NCBI RefSeq assembly: GCF_009857435.1
Contig: NZ_WWCK01000004.1
Span: forward strand, 682,001-746,000
DNA length: 64,000 nucleotides
Reading direction: 5' to 3'
Origin: Duganella rivi
GTDB taxonomy: Bacteria > Pseudomonadota > Gammaproteobacteria > Burkholderiales > Burkholderiaceae_D
The position numbers and the translations under genes are program-made. The notes under the pieces are model-generated. The model was given only the letters and a program-made list of their open reading frames with translations. It was not told the DNA's origin and ran no database searches. Below are positions 53,407-61,584 of the stretch, in pieces. Position 1 is the first letter of the stretch. Each line of letters starts with the position of its first letter.

Positions 53407-53802
53407 CGGAATCTCCATATTTAGACAAGATACAGATAAGGGTAACATTAAAACTAATCGATGTAAACAATTGACGTTGATATGATTATTTTTCACATTG
53501 GAAAGTCTAAAATCAACAGAAAAATCTTGGCGTCATTATTACCTGACCGCAGACAGTCCACCGCTGTAGCTGCGAGCGGGACCGGAAATGGACCAGACGT
53601 AAAGGTCCACTTCTAACCAAGGCTAATCCCTTCCCGATACCTCATGCAGCACGCCACTCATACGTCATCCCGCCGCATTTCTTCGACGGGAGTCACGGAT
53701 TCGAACTCCGTGGTTCCATGCGGCTCTGCCTTGCTGCATCACAAAACCCCTGCTCTCCAGACCGAATACGCTAGGCCCTACGCATATTAGGCGGAGCACT
53801 TT
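53407..53802. other. non-coding stretch between parA-like gene and glycine-zipper gene
   Basis: 396 bases. The first 120 are AT-rich and probably carry the divergent promoter of the ParA gene. The rest is GC-rich and contains a hairpin CACGGA-TTCGAAC-TCCGTG (53704-53722) whose loop is identical to a tRNA T-loop, and a smaller TGGACC/GGTCCA hairpin near 53590-53610. No gene was found. The T-arm-like piece may be a tRNA relic of integration or chance. Confidence 0.4.
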
Positions 53803-54372
53803 ATGGAGCCAGTTAAAATCAGTGATGAGGAATTACTTTTCGAGCACATGGTCAAGTCGCTAGAAAGCCAGATCACCAATGTCGGCGCGCATCTGACCAT
53901 TGATACGCGCGCGCGTTTGCTTTACATCAAGGAAATCAAGCGTATGTCGGACAGGCTGCGAGCCAGCGCGATTGCCGGCAGGATGACTTGGGCTGCGTCG
54001 GCCCGCGAGGCGCAGGAGACATGCAATCTGATCATGGGCATCATGGGGGCACGAAGTACGCCAGTGGGGCGATCATTCGCGGAATCGCTAAAGCTCAAGG
54101 GCCGTTCCTTGAATCAGATGGTCGCCGCGAAGACTATTGAATTGCATGGCGAGAACGCCATTTTCTCACGCCTATCGAACACCAAGCAAAATAGCGTTTA
54201 TGCGAGCATAGTCACATCGGCAGGAAAGCCGAATTGGCTCATGACACGTACAATGGCCAACCTAGGCGCTATCGCCGGATTGGCGTGCGGGCCTGCCGCG
54301 CCAGTTTGCGTGACGGTCGGCGCATTTGCAGGGGGAGCACTTGCCGCGTTTGGGGCAAGTTATAGCTGGTAA
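53803..54372 (+). CDS. unknown protein with C-terminal glycine-zipper membrane segment (effector-like)
   Basis: 189 residues; GGAG lies seven bases before the ATG. Residues 1-130 are soluble and helical in appearance with several basic patches. From 131 the pattern SVYASIVTSAGKPNWLMTRT leads into a Gly/Ala-rich hydrophobic tail (about 152-186, with Gly at short intervals and two Cys). The SAG(K/R)xN...AxxG arrangement recalls the membrane part of polymorphic-toxin and type VI effector proteins, but no VgrG/PAAR/Rhs gene is near. No signal peptide. The next gene starts 7 bases after its stop and could encode an immunity or partner protein. Function is inferred only. Confidence 0.6.
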   Translation: MEPVKISDEELLFEHMVKSLESQITNVGAHLTIDTRARLLYIKEIKRMSDRLRASAIAGRMTWAASAREAQETCNLIMGIMGARSTPVGRSFAESLKLKGRSLNQMVAAKTIELHGENAIFSRLSNTKQNSVYASIVTSAGKPNWLMTRTMANLGAIAGLACGPAAPVCVTVGAFAGGALAAFGASYSW

Positions 54373-54379
54373 AACTCCA

Positions 54380-54895
54380 ATGAAATTACAATACGCACCA
54401 GACTACTCCATCCGCCTCGTCAGAGAGTCTACCTCGGAGGCGGAGCCGCTGTGTGAGGTCATTGTCGCGGGCAAGCCCACAGGCAAGATCCTGCAAGGAG
54501 CCGTGTTTCAAGCTGCCTTGGCCTGGAACGAATACATCCTGCTTTTTCTCACCGTTGATGTGCCTTTTGAAGAGGCGCTGAACATCTATTTGCTCGACCG
54601 GCATTTGCATGTAGTGGACTATGCGCAAATGTATTTCATGTATTCGACAGGTGTTTTTTGCGATCTAGACCTGTCGGATGCCGACACTGTTCGCTTTCGC
54701 TTTCTTGGCGAGAAAGTCTGGATGCTTAAACTCTTCCCCCAAAAACGGTTTGCCATCCCTATTGTCTCAGCATCTCTGGGTGTGCATCGACCATGGGCGC
54801 TTTACCGGAGATTTCAGCTGTCAGCAGATGCATTGCCGAAGCCGGTCGCGCCGCCCGCTGGAGCGCGGCTACGCGCTGGCTGGCAGCGAAGGTGA
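54380..54895 (+). CDS. unknown protein, possible partner/immunity of the glycine-zipper protein
   Basis: 171 residues from the ATG at 54380. Starts MKLQYAPDYSIRLVRES, with a soluble beta-rich look (VIVAGKPTGKILQGAVFQAA, WNEYILLFLTVDVPFEEALN). I do not recognise it. The last 25 residues (PKPVAPPAGARLRAGWQRR) look like out-of-frame translation. In another frame the same DNA reads ERGYALAGSEGDNALAAAAP with better codon use, so a frameshift near 54840-54860 or a decayed downstream gene is possible. Coupled closely to the preceding gene. Confidence 0.5.
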   Translation: MKLQYAPDYSIRLVRESTSEAEPLCEVIVAGKPTGKILQGAVFQAALAWNEYILLFLTVDVPFEEALNIYLLDRHLHVVDYAQMYFMYSTGVFCDLDLSDADTVRFRFLGEKVWMLKLFPQKRFAIPIVSASLGVHRPWALYRRFQLSADALPKPVAPPAGARLRAGWQRR

Positions 54896-54975
54896 CAACG
54901 CGCTGGCCGCAGCCGCGCCGGGCATCGTTCTGCCAGCCGTTGCCGCGTGATGTAATTAGCCAGCACAATCACATC

Positions 54976-55000
54976 AAGCCAGCCTTCGGGTTGGCTTTTT
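54976..55000 (+). terminator. terminator after the glycine-zipper gene pair
   Basis: AAGCCAGCC, TTC, GGGTTGGCTT: stem with one G-T pair followed by a run of T. It ends the unit started upstream of 53803. Confidence 0.8.
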
Positions 55001-55060
55001 TATTAGCCGCGCCTTGATCTATGCCAGATCGCCAGAAATTGGCCGTGCTAGCTTGGCGAG

Positions 55061-55501
55061 ATGCTCACCTCCTATTTCTCGCAAATCCACAGCAATCCCG
55101 GCTGGCTCGCCATAAACGTGCTGGTACCGACACTGTTGCCCTTTGCAGTCATCGTTGCAGTTGCTATCTCAACCGGTGACTGGAGCGCTTTTGTCCGTAT
55201 GCTCAGGAAATCCGTAGATCAGGGGCAGCTGTTCTGGGTGGCATTAGGCATGTTGGCATCCACGGGATATGAAGCATTTTCCGTTTATGAAAGATGCCCT
55301 TATCTCCGAGAGACCATTTCATGGACGCTTGGCATTTGCATATTCGGCGCCTTCTTCAGTTCGATTTTCATTGCATTTAGCACCTCACACACACTGGGCG
55401 AACAGAAAATACGCGTAATGCTAATTTGGATCTCGATACTCATGACTGCGATCGTGTCCTGCGCTTATCCCGCGCTCCACGCTATATTCGTCGGGTGCTA
55501 A
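55061..55501 (+). CDS. small integral membrane protein of unknown function
   Basis: 146 residues with about four membrane segments (about 17-38, 58-75, 86-108, 118-138). No recognisable domain, no signal peptide. No clear ribosome site. Lies in the accessory stretch between tRNA-Lys copies. An immunity-type or transporter-accessory role is possible but unsupported. Confidence 0.55.
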   Translation: MLTSYFSQIHSNPGWLAINVLVPTLLPFAVIVAVAISTGDWSAFVRMLRKSVDQGQLFWVALGMLASTGYEAFSVYERCPYLRETISWTLGICIFGAFFSSIFIAFSTSHTLGEQKIRVMLIWISILMTAIVSCAYPALHAIFVGC

Positions 55502-55534
55502 ACTCAAATAGCAAATCAAACAGGGAGCACTGCC

Positions 55535-55663
55535 ATGAGAGAGAAACTGCGCAGGATACTTCTAAACGATAAATTTCAGGATAGGTTCGCATTGATCTTT
55601 GGCATTGCATGGTCAATCAGCATGATCGTGTTGACTTTGGTGGCCCTCTCACATCACGGCTGA
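55535..55663 (+). CDS. 42-residue single-span membrane protein
   Basis: ATG at 55535 preceded at seven bases by GGGAG. Sequence starts MREKLRRILLNDKFQD, then a hydrophobic span (RFALIFGIAWSISMIVLTLV) and ends SHHG. Basic N-terminus suggests the N-in orientation. Too short for automatic calling. It follows the four-span protein by 33 bases and may be expressed with it. Confidence 0.5.
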   Translation: MREKLRRILLNDKFQDRFALIFGIAWSISMIVLTLVALSHHG

Positions 55664-55762
55664 CCTATTCGAGGCGGGCCCATTGGGGAGCTTGAGGGAA
55701 AGAGCGTTGATGAGCATGGTAAAATCGCTGCCTTCCGCACTCCCCCTCAAGAAAGCCCCACC

Positions 55763-56020
55763 ATGACTTACGAAGAATTCCTCGACGAGATTGCCACGCT
55801 GCTGACCGAAATGTACGACCTCTCCGACGAAGCTGCGATCAAGCTGGTGGTCGATGCGCAAGCCAACGATTACTTCGTCACCCACGACGACAAGGAAGAA
55901 CTGCGCAGCTTCGCACAAGCCAAGATCGAAGCCGTCGCCATCTACACCGCCAAGCAGAACAAGAACGAGACCCAGCGCAAACAACAGCAGCGCCAAGTTC
56001 AAAAGAAAAAGACGCGCTGA
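55763..56020 (+). CDS. small hypothetical protein
   Basis: 85 residues: MTYEEFLDEIATLLTEMYDL..., an acidic helical N-terminal part and a very basic, Gln-rich tail (QRKQQQRQVQKKKTR). The composition is compatible with nucleic-acid binding by the tail. Not recognised. High GC3 supports a real gene. Convergent with the acyltransferase; the stop codons abut at 56020/56021. Confidence 0.65.
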   Translation: MTYEEFLDEIATLLTEMYDLSDEAAIKLVVDAQANDYFVTHDDKEELRSFAQAKIEAVAIYTAKQNKNETQRKQQQRQVQKKKTR

Positions 56021-57190
56021 TTAGCGCAGCGAAACGCCGCCACTACGCGTCGGCAATGGGCGTGGAATATGCACATCGCGCACCACCAGTTGCCCGGCGA
56101 CGAAGTCCATGAAGCGGCCCAGCGGTTCTTCCACCCAGCGGTGGAAGGCCGCGCCGGCAGCAAGGCTGAAGCCCCACGCAACCAGCATGCCAAACGCTTG
56201 CAGCAAGGGATCAGGCTCGACGAAGCGCGTGAAGACCGCGTTCACCAGCAAGCATACCGGGAAGTGAATCAAGAATACCGAGTAGGAAATCTTGCCCATG
56301 CCATTGATCGCGCGCCATGCGCGGCCGTCGGCGCTGATCCTGGTGCGGCCAAACAGGAATAGCACGCAAGCCACCACGGCTGCCAGCGCGATGCGGCTGC
56401 GGAATTCCAGCGCCAGCCCGGCCACTGCCGGCAATAGCGCCATCATCATCAACAGTACCGCGATGCCGGGCTTGCGGCGCGGATCGCTAGCCCACCACGC
56501 CATCAAGCCAAGGCCGTAGCTGCCGAAGAAGTACGGCGCCCAGTTATCCCAGTCCGAGTCGAGATTGAAGTACAGCAGCGACAAAGTGATGCCAAACGCC
56601 ACCGACAACGGCATCAGCCACGCCAGCGGACGCTTGCCCTCGACGATACCGGCCACCCACAGCGCCAGCACCATCAGCGCGTACAGCTGGAAATCGATGG
56701 CCACGTACCAGGCGCCGGCCGACACCGATGGATAGCCGAGCACCCCATGCAGCAGCAGCGCGTGAGCACTCAGTTGCGCCAGCGTGGCAGGCGCGGAAAT
56801 GGAGTCGTGGCTCATCCACTTGGCGGCCCATGCCGAGGCGACGGCAGCGATCAAGGTCGCGGCGAGGAATGCTGGCGCCAGCTTGGCGTAGCGGCGCCAG
56901 ATAGCATGCAGCGGCTGCGCGTAGCCGGCGTGGCCGGACGGCGCCAGCGACTTGGCCGCGAGGAAGCCGCCGATCACGAGGAAGACCTGCACGGCAATGC
57001 GCGCGCTACCGCTCAACCAGTCGATCAACGACGGGAACAAAACGCGCGCGTAATCCGACATCGGGCCGTAAAAGGCCAGATGGTGCAAGACGATCAGCTG
57101 CGCTGCGCCTGCTTTCAACAGATTAATCAAACCAAATTGCGACGGGGCCGGCTTACCCGCGCCATGCGTCGCGCCCACAACTACTTTCAT
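56021..57190 (-). CDS. acyltransferase-3 family (OatA/NolL-type) membrane protein
   Basis: 389 residues from the ATG at 57190, six bases after AGGA; the ATG at 57196 has no room for a ribosome site. About ten membrane segments; N-terminal motif INLLKAGAAQLIVLHHLAFY with the conserved His pair of acyltransferase 3, later GKISYSVFLIHFPVCLL. Such proteins O-acetylate cell-surface or exported carbohydrates using cytosolic acetyl-CoA. Target unknown. Upstream lies tRNA-Lys copy 3 on the other strand. Confidence 0.9.
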   Translation of the reverse strand: MKVVVGATHGAGKPAPSQFGLINLLKAGAAQLIVLHHLAFYGPMSDYARVLFPSLIDWLSGSARIAVQVFLVIGGFLAAKSLAPSGHAGYAQPLHAIWRRYAKLAPAFLAATLIAAVASAWAAKWMSHDSISAPATLAQLSAHALLLHGVLGYPSVSAGAWYVAIDFQLYALMVLALWVAGIVEGKRPLAWLMPLSVAFGITLSLLYFNLDSDWDNWAPYFFGSYGLGLMAWWASDPRRKPGIAVLLMMMALLPAVAGLALEFRSRIALAAVVACVLFLFGRTRISADGRAWRAINGMGKISYSVFLIHFPVCLLVNAVFTRFVEPDPLLQAFGMLVAWGFSLAAGAAFHRWVEEPLGRFMDFVAGQLVVRDVHIPRPLPTRSGGVSLR

Positions 57191-57266
57191 GCCCATTCCT
57201 AATGCAGCGAAGGGCGATATGATAGCCGAGGTTGAGCCATTCGTGGCGCGCGCTAGCGCTTGGCAC

Positions 57267-57295
57267 TTGAACTTTCCCGTGCGGGCCGTTACAAT
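57267..57295 (+). promoter_or_regulatory. sigma-70 promoter of tRNA-Lys copy 3
   Basis: TTGAAC, 17 bases, TACAAT; the tRNA starts 10 bases after the -10. Confidence 0.82.
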
Positions 57296-57305
57296 CTTGG
57301 CCCTT

Positions 57306-57381
57306 GGGTCGTTAGCTCAGCTGGTAGAGCAGCGGACTTTTAATCCGTTGGTCGCAGGTTCGAATCCCGCACGGCCTACCA
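57306..57381 (+). tRNA. tRNA-Lys(UUU), copy 3
   Basis: Identical in all 76 bases to copies 1 and 2, but with its own promoter and terminator. The 5.1-kb interval 52234-57305 is thus bounded by two direct copies of the same tRNA gene, as would be left by integration or duplication. Confidence 0.97.
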
Positions 57382-57391
57382 AGATTCATCG

Positions 57392-57426
57392 AAAACGCCA
57401 ACCTTCACCGGTTGGCGTTTTTGTTT
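57392..57426. terminator. terminator of tRNA-Lys copy 3 (probably bidirectional)
   Basis: AACGCCAACC, six-base loop, GGTTGGCGTT, with A-run before and T-run after; it can also end the helicase transcript on the minus strand, whose stop is at 57427. Confidence 0.9.
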
Positions 57427-59409
57427 TCAGCGGCGGAATTTGCGCGGCTGGCGTTTGCGCGCGGCGGAGTTCTGGTCTTGCAGGATGGCGTCGACGCGCT
57501 CCGACGCTTCGCGCGACAGGCGCTGCGCCAGTTCGGTGTCCGGGAAGTACTCGGGCTGGCGGTAGGCCAGCCACGCATAGGCAGAGTACAGGCGGCAAGC
57601 GTCCTCCACCTCTTGCAGATTCATGTAGTGCAGCGGGTTGTCGCTCGGCTTGAGGTGGGTGATTTTCTTGTGCGCCAGCGACTTGGCCCAGCTTTCCCAC
57701 GCGTTCTGCAACGACGGCACCTTGGCCGAAATCGGCACCAGCGACAGCGCAAACTTCTCCGCCACGGTCAGCTCCAGCGTATCGAGCCACGCAGCGCGCT
57801 CAAATTGATCTTCGGTGATGCGCGGGTAGAAGAAACCATCCGGCACGTCGATGTTGTGCACGAAGCGCTTGAGCAGCTTGGCCAGCGCTTGTTCGTGCGT
57901 CACCGATGAGATGCGGTGCAAATGCTCCAGGGTCGGCGCCACCGCGAAGCCGGTGGTTTTCAGCGGCACCGGCTTTTCGCGCAGCAGCGAGCGCATCACG
58001 TTGTGAGTCTCGTTGTCGTAGCCGGCCACCAGGCCTTCCTCGTGCACGCCGAAGCGCCCTGCCCGGCCGGCGATCTGGCGCGCCAGCGCGGCTGGAATCT
58101 CTTCTTCCTCGTAACCGTTGTACTTGACGCTGGTGGTCATCACCACGCGCGCAATCGGCATGTTCAGGCCCATGGCGATGGCGTCGGTACCCACCACCAC
58201 GTCGGCCGCGCCTTCGCGGAAGCGCTGGGCTTGTGCGCGCCGCACTTCCGGCGACAGGTTGCCGTAGACGGTCGCCACCGACAGTCCCATCTCGGTCACC
58301 ATGTCGCGCCACATCAGCACTTCGCGGCGCGAGAAGCAGATCACGGCGTCGCCACGGCGCAGATTGCTCAGTTTGCGCACGGCGGTCGGCTCCATCGACA
58401 ACGGCCCCTTGCGCTTGAGCAGGTGCACTTCCAGTTCGCATTCCAGCCGCGCCGCCAGCACCTCGATCGCACGCCGCGCTTCCGGCGCGCCGACCAGGTA
58501 CACGATTTTGGCCGGCGCGCCGCACACGGCCGCCGTCCACGCCGCGCCACGGTCGCGGTCGGACAGCATCTGGATTTCGTCGATCACGGCCACATCGACC
58601 GGTGTTTGGGTATCGAGCATTTCCACCGTGCTGGCGACGTGGGTCGCGCCCGGCATCAAGCGGCGCTCCTCGCCGGTGACCAGGCTGACCTTGAGCGGTT
58701 TGCCGTGCTGTTGCATTTCCTGCAATCGTTCGTAGTTTTCCAGCGCCAGCAGGCGCAGCGGCGCGAGGTAGACGCCGCTCGGCGCCTTGCCCAAGGCTTC
58801 CATCGCCAAGTGCGTTTTGCCGGAATTGGTCGGCCCCAGCACGGCGATGAACTTGCGCTTGATACGGCGCGCCACGTCGAACGAGGCCGGATATTCGGCC
58901 AAGTTGATGCTCTGGCGCGTGCGCTCGGCGTGCTGCTCCTCCATGTCGCGCTCAACCGCGTGCTCCAGTCGCTGGCGGATGCGGTCGAACACCAAACCGG
59001 CCGGCTCGGCGATTTGCATATCGCTCAGTGCTTGCAGGAAAGGTTCTGCGTCCATATCGCAGTCATCGCAGGCATCGCTCAGCTCTTGCACGAAGGCATC
59101 AACGTAGCCGTGCAATTCGGCAATCACTTCATCGCTGGCGCGCTCGCGCAGCAGCGCGCCGCGGGTTGCTGCGTCCATTTTGCGCCACTTGGACGGCTTG
59201 GCCAGCACACCCATCGCCGGCACCAGATCGTAAGGCACTTGCCGGCCGGCGTACTCCACCACGCCGGTGATTCGCAAAAACACCCGGCCTTCGAGCCGGA
59301 ACAGCGCGACGCCCTTGTCGGTCAGACCGAGCTGGCGCAGCAGTTCATCGTCCTCGCCCGGATCGCCGTCGGAGGTTGCTAAATGTGGCGCTGGGGAAGG
59401 ATTGGTCAT
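57427..59409 (-). CDS. Suv3-like DExH RNA helicase
   Basis: 660 residues. Superfamily-2 motifs: Walker A GPTNSGKTHLAM (about 202-213), DEIQML box, then VYGNLSPEVRRAQAQRFREG and QIAGRAGRFG. The DEIQ box and the order of motifs match the Suv3 helicase of mitochondrial degradosomes, and the C-terminal region (about 500-600) resembles the Suv3 C-terminal domain. N-terminal 180 residues and a basic tail (ARKRQPRKFRR) are extra. It probably unwinds structured RNA for a 3'-5' exonuclease. No nuclease gene is nearby. Confidence 0.9.
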   Translation of the reverse strand: MTNPSPAPHLATSDGDPGEDDELLRQLGLTDKGVALFRLEGRVFLRITGVVEYAGRQVPYDLVPAMGVLAKPSKWRKMDAATRGALLRERASDEVIAELHGYVDAFVQELSDACDDCDMDAEPFLQALSDMQIAEPAGLVFDRIRQRLEHAVERDMEEQHAERTRQSINLAEYPASFDVARRIKRKFIAVLGPTNSGKTHLAMEALGKAPSGVYLAPLRLLALENYERLQEMQQHGKPLKVSLVTGEERRLMPGATHVASTVEMLDTQTPVDVAVIDEIQMLSDRDRGAAWTAAVCGAPAKIVYLVGAPEARRAIEVLAARLECELEVHLLKRKGPLSMEPTAVRKLSNLRRGDAVICFSRREVLMWRDMVTEMGLSVATVYGNLSPEVRRAQAQRFREGAADVVVGTDAIAMGLNMPIARVVMTTSVKYNGYEEEEIPAALARQIAGRAGRFGVHEEGLVAGYDNETHNVMRSLLREKPVPLKTTGFAVAPTLEHLHRISSVTHEQALAKLLKRFVHNIDVPDGFFYPRITEDQFERAAWLDTLELTVAEKFALSLVPISAKVPSLQNAWESWAKSLAHKKITHLKPSDNPLHYMNLQEVEDACRLYSAYAWLAYRQPEYFPDTELAQRLSREASERVDAILQDQNSAARKRQPRKFRR

Positions 59410-59491
59410 GGCGTTATACTCAGTGGGGATACGGCCCGGATTATACCGCGCCCTCGTCTTCGCGATTAATTTCTGGCACCATACGCCCCCT

Positions 59492-60088
59492 ATGCCTCAA
59501 ACCATCCACACCGCAGTTCATCACGAACTGCTGATTAAAAAAAGCCGTTTTATCGCCTGCGTCCAGCCGATGACTGATCGCGCCGGTGCGCAGAAAATCG
59601 TCGCGGAATTAAAAGCCCAGCATCCGGGAGCGGCGCACGTTTGCTGGTCATTATTAGCGGGCGGCCAATCAGCGGCCGTGGATGATGGTGAACCTAGCGG
59701 CACCGCCGGTCGTCCTATGCTCGATGTTTTACGCCATCAGGATTTAGAAGGCGTATTGGCAACGGTGGTACGCTATTTTGGCGGCGTTAAATTAGGTGCT
59801 GGCGGCTTGGTTCGCGCTTACACCGATAGCGTGGCGCAGGCTTTATTAAAAGCGGAGAAAATCCCTATTATTAAGCAGCGTTTTCTTATTTGCAGCGCAC
59901 CTTATGCGATGGAAGGCATGGTGCGGCGAGAAATTGAAATGGCTGGCGCCACGCTCAATAATGTCCGGCATGCGGATAGCGTTCAGTTTGAATTTAATCT
60001 TCCCGACAGTGCAGCCTCCGCGCTGATTACCCGCCTGAATGAAGCCGGCAACGGCCGCATTCTCTGGATTAATCCCGACGACGAATAA
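59492..60088 (+). CDS. yigZ: YigZ/IMPACT family protein
   Basis: 198 residues from the ATG at 59492. Family motifs: KKSRFIACVQPM, DDGEPSGTAGRPMLDVL, VVRYFGGVKLGAGGLVRAY. The C-terminal part is a DUF1949-type domain. Proteins of this family resemble translation regulator IMPACT, and the E. coli member has been crystallised, but its biochemical role is not settled. Codon use (TTA, ATT, AAA) is more AT-rich than neighbours. Divergent from the helicase. Confidence 0.95.
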   Translation: MPQTIHTAVHHELLIKKSRFIACVQPMTDRAGAQKIVAELKAQHPGAAHVCWSLLAGGQSAAVDDGEPSGTAGRPMLDVLRHQDLEGVLATVVRYFGGVKLGAGGLVRAYTDSVAQALLKAEKIPIIKQRFLICSAPYAMEGMVRREIEMAGATLNNVRHADSVQFEFNLPDSAASALITRLNEAGNGRILWINPDDE

Positions 60089-60149
60089 TCGGCGCCAGCC
60101 GGCAACGCTGCCGGCCGGGCTACCCAAGCTGATTTTTGGTGTATTCGTG

Positions 60150-61325
60150 CTAATTTTTAGCATGAATCAGGGAAGCACCACCGATCCATGTCAGTCTGTG
60201 CCACACGGTTTCAAGCGGCCCCTGAGGGTGTCGAGCCAGCCACCAGACGCTGAACTGGCGCTGCACCAGCGCCAGCACGATGCCGATCGCCAGCGCAAAG
60301 CTCGCTCCAGTGTACTTATACATGCCGAGGCCAAAGCCATAATAAATTGACGTGCCGACGATGGATTGCACCATGTAGCTGGTTAAACTCATCCGGCCTA
60401 ATGGCGAGAATATCGCCAGCCAAGCCTGCGAATAAAACAGCAGATAGAAAGTGGAAACCAGCACCACCATAAACGCCACGTTAGACCAAGAGGTAACAAT
60501 AGTCAGCAGCGGGCGGCTAACTGCCTGCCCAATTCCCCAAGCCTCCGGCCATGTTTTCAACAGATAAAACGGAATAAAAGCCAGCAATGCAATTAACAAG
60601 GTCTTACGCCAGAAAGCTTGATTACCTTCTTTGAATACGCCTTTACGGCCAGCCAGCATACCCAGCATAAACAAGGCAGGAATCTGGAAGATCCGGCCAT
60701 TTTCCCAGCTCCAGCGAATCACGCCGATCTTGCCATTAGTCAGATTCCCCCACCAAACCTGGGTCGCCGAACCGTTCGCAAAATAATCATTCGCAATGCC
60801 GAAATAAGCCCACGACGCTGGATCGCCCAATTTCTGATCAGGATTTGGCAAAGCCTGAATAAACTCAATCCACGCATACGGCTGCAACAGTAAAACAATC
60901 GCAATCGTCAGCACCCAGCGACTGGAAAGCCGCACCACTGGAATCAGCGCGAATCCCAGCACCGCGTAGATACTCAAAATATCGCCGTGATAAAACATGG
61001 AATTCAGCAGGCCAAAGCCCAGCAGCAGCACCAGGCGCCATGCAAACCGGGCGCGGAAATCCTCGCCGCGCACTTCCCGGTTGTGATACTGGATGTAGAA
61101 AGTCATGCCAAACAGCAAGGCAAAGATGGCGTAAGACTTGCCGCCAAACAAGAAGAACAGGCTGTCCCAAATCACCTTGTCGACCGCCTTCAGCCAATCC
61201 GGCAAGCCGCCGGGCGCGAAGTAAAAGTCAAAGTGCTCGATGTTGTGCAGCAACATGATCGACACGATGGCAAAGCCACGTAGCGCATCGATCACGTCCA
61301 GCCGGGAATTATTCGTTGTAGTCAT
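60150..61325 (-). CDS. DUF418 (YeiB-like) membrane protein
   Basis: 391 residues from the ATG at 61325, after GGAG; the longer frame upstream is not supported. N-terminus MTTTNNSRLDVIDALRGFAI is typical of the heparan-alpha-glucosaminide acetyltransferase-like fold (DUF1624/DUF418), with about ten membrane segments and a C-terminal DUF418 region (LGRMSLTSYMVQSIVGTSIY, VWWLARHPQGPLETVWHRLT). Likely an envelope acyltransfer or transport function. AT-rich codon use as in yigZ. Confidence 0.9.
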   Translation of the reverse strand: MTTTNNSRLDVIDALRGFAIVSIMLLHNIEHFDFYFAPGGLPDWLKAVDKVIWDSLFFLFGGKSYAIFALLFGMTFYIQYHNREVRGEDFRARFAWRLVLLLGFGLLNSMFYHGDILSIYAVLGFALIPVVRLSSRWVLTIAIVLLLQPYAWIEFIQALPNPDQKLGDPASWAYFGIANDYFANGSATQVWWGNLTNGKIGVIRWSWENGRIFQIPALFMLGMLAGRKGVFKEGNQAFWRKTLLIALLAFIPFYLLKTWPEAWGIGQAVSRPLLTIVTSWSNVAFMVVLVSTFYLLFYSQAWLAIFSPLGRMSLTSYMVQSIVGTSIYYGFGLGMYKYTGASFALAIGIVLALVQRQFSVWWLARHPQGPLETVWHRLTWIGGASLIHAKN

Positions 61326-61537
61326 GGGTCTCCACCATTTCCTGGGCAAAAAGTGAACAGAAAGCCAAGTGTAATGGAATCGATCCCACGCAACACACAT
61401 GTAGGTGAACAAAGCATCTAAATTTAATTTAATTGCCATGCGGGAACGACCTGTGTATATTGGTGACAATTCAACGCACTATTGATCGCCTAATTCTCGC
61501 GGTCGTCACATTTCCTCTCTGGCCCCATTCCCGCCAA

Positions 61538-61554
61538 CGTTCCACTGTGGAACG
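61538..61554. repeat. palindrome in the leader of the chemoreceptor gene
   Basis: CGTTCCAC, T, GTGGAACG: perfect 8-bp inverted repeat 30 bases before the ATG at 61585. Size and symmetry fit a repressor operator or a leader hairpin. No terminator T-run. Confidence 0.5.
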
Positions 61555-61584
61555 CGAGTCACCCTCGACAAACGGAATATCAAC

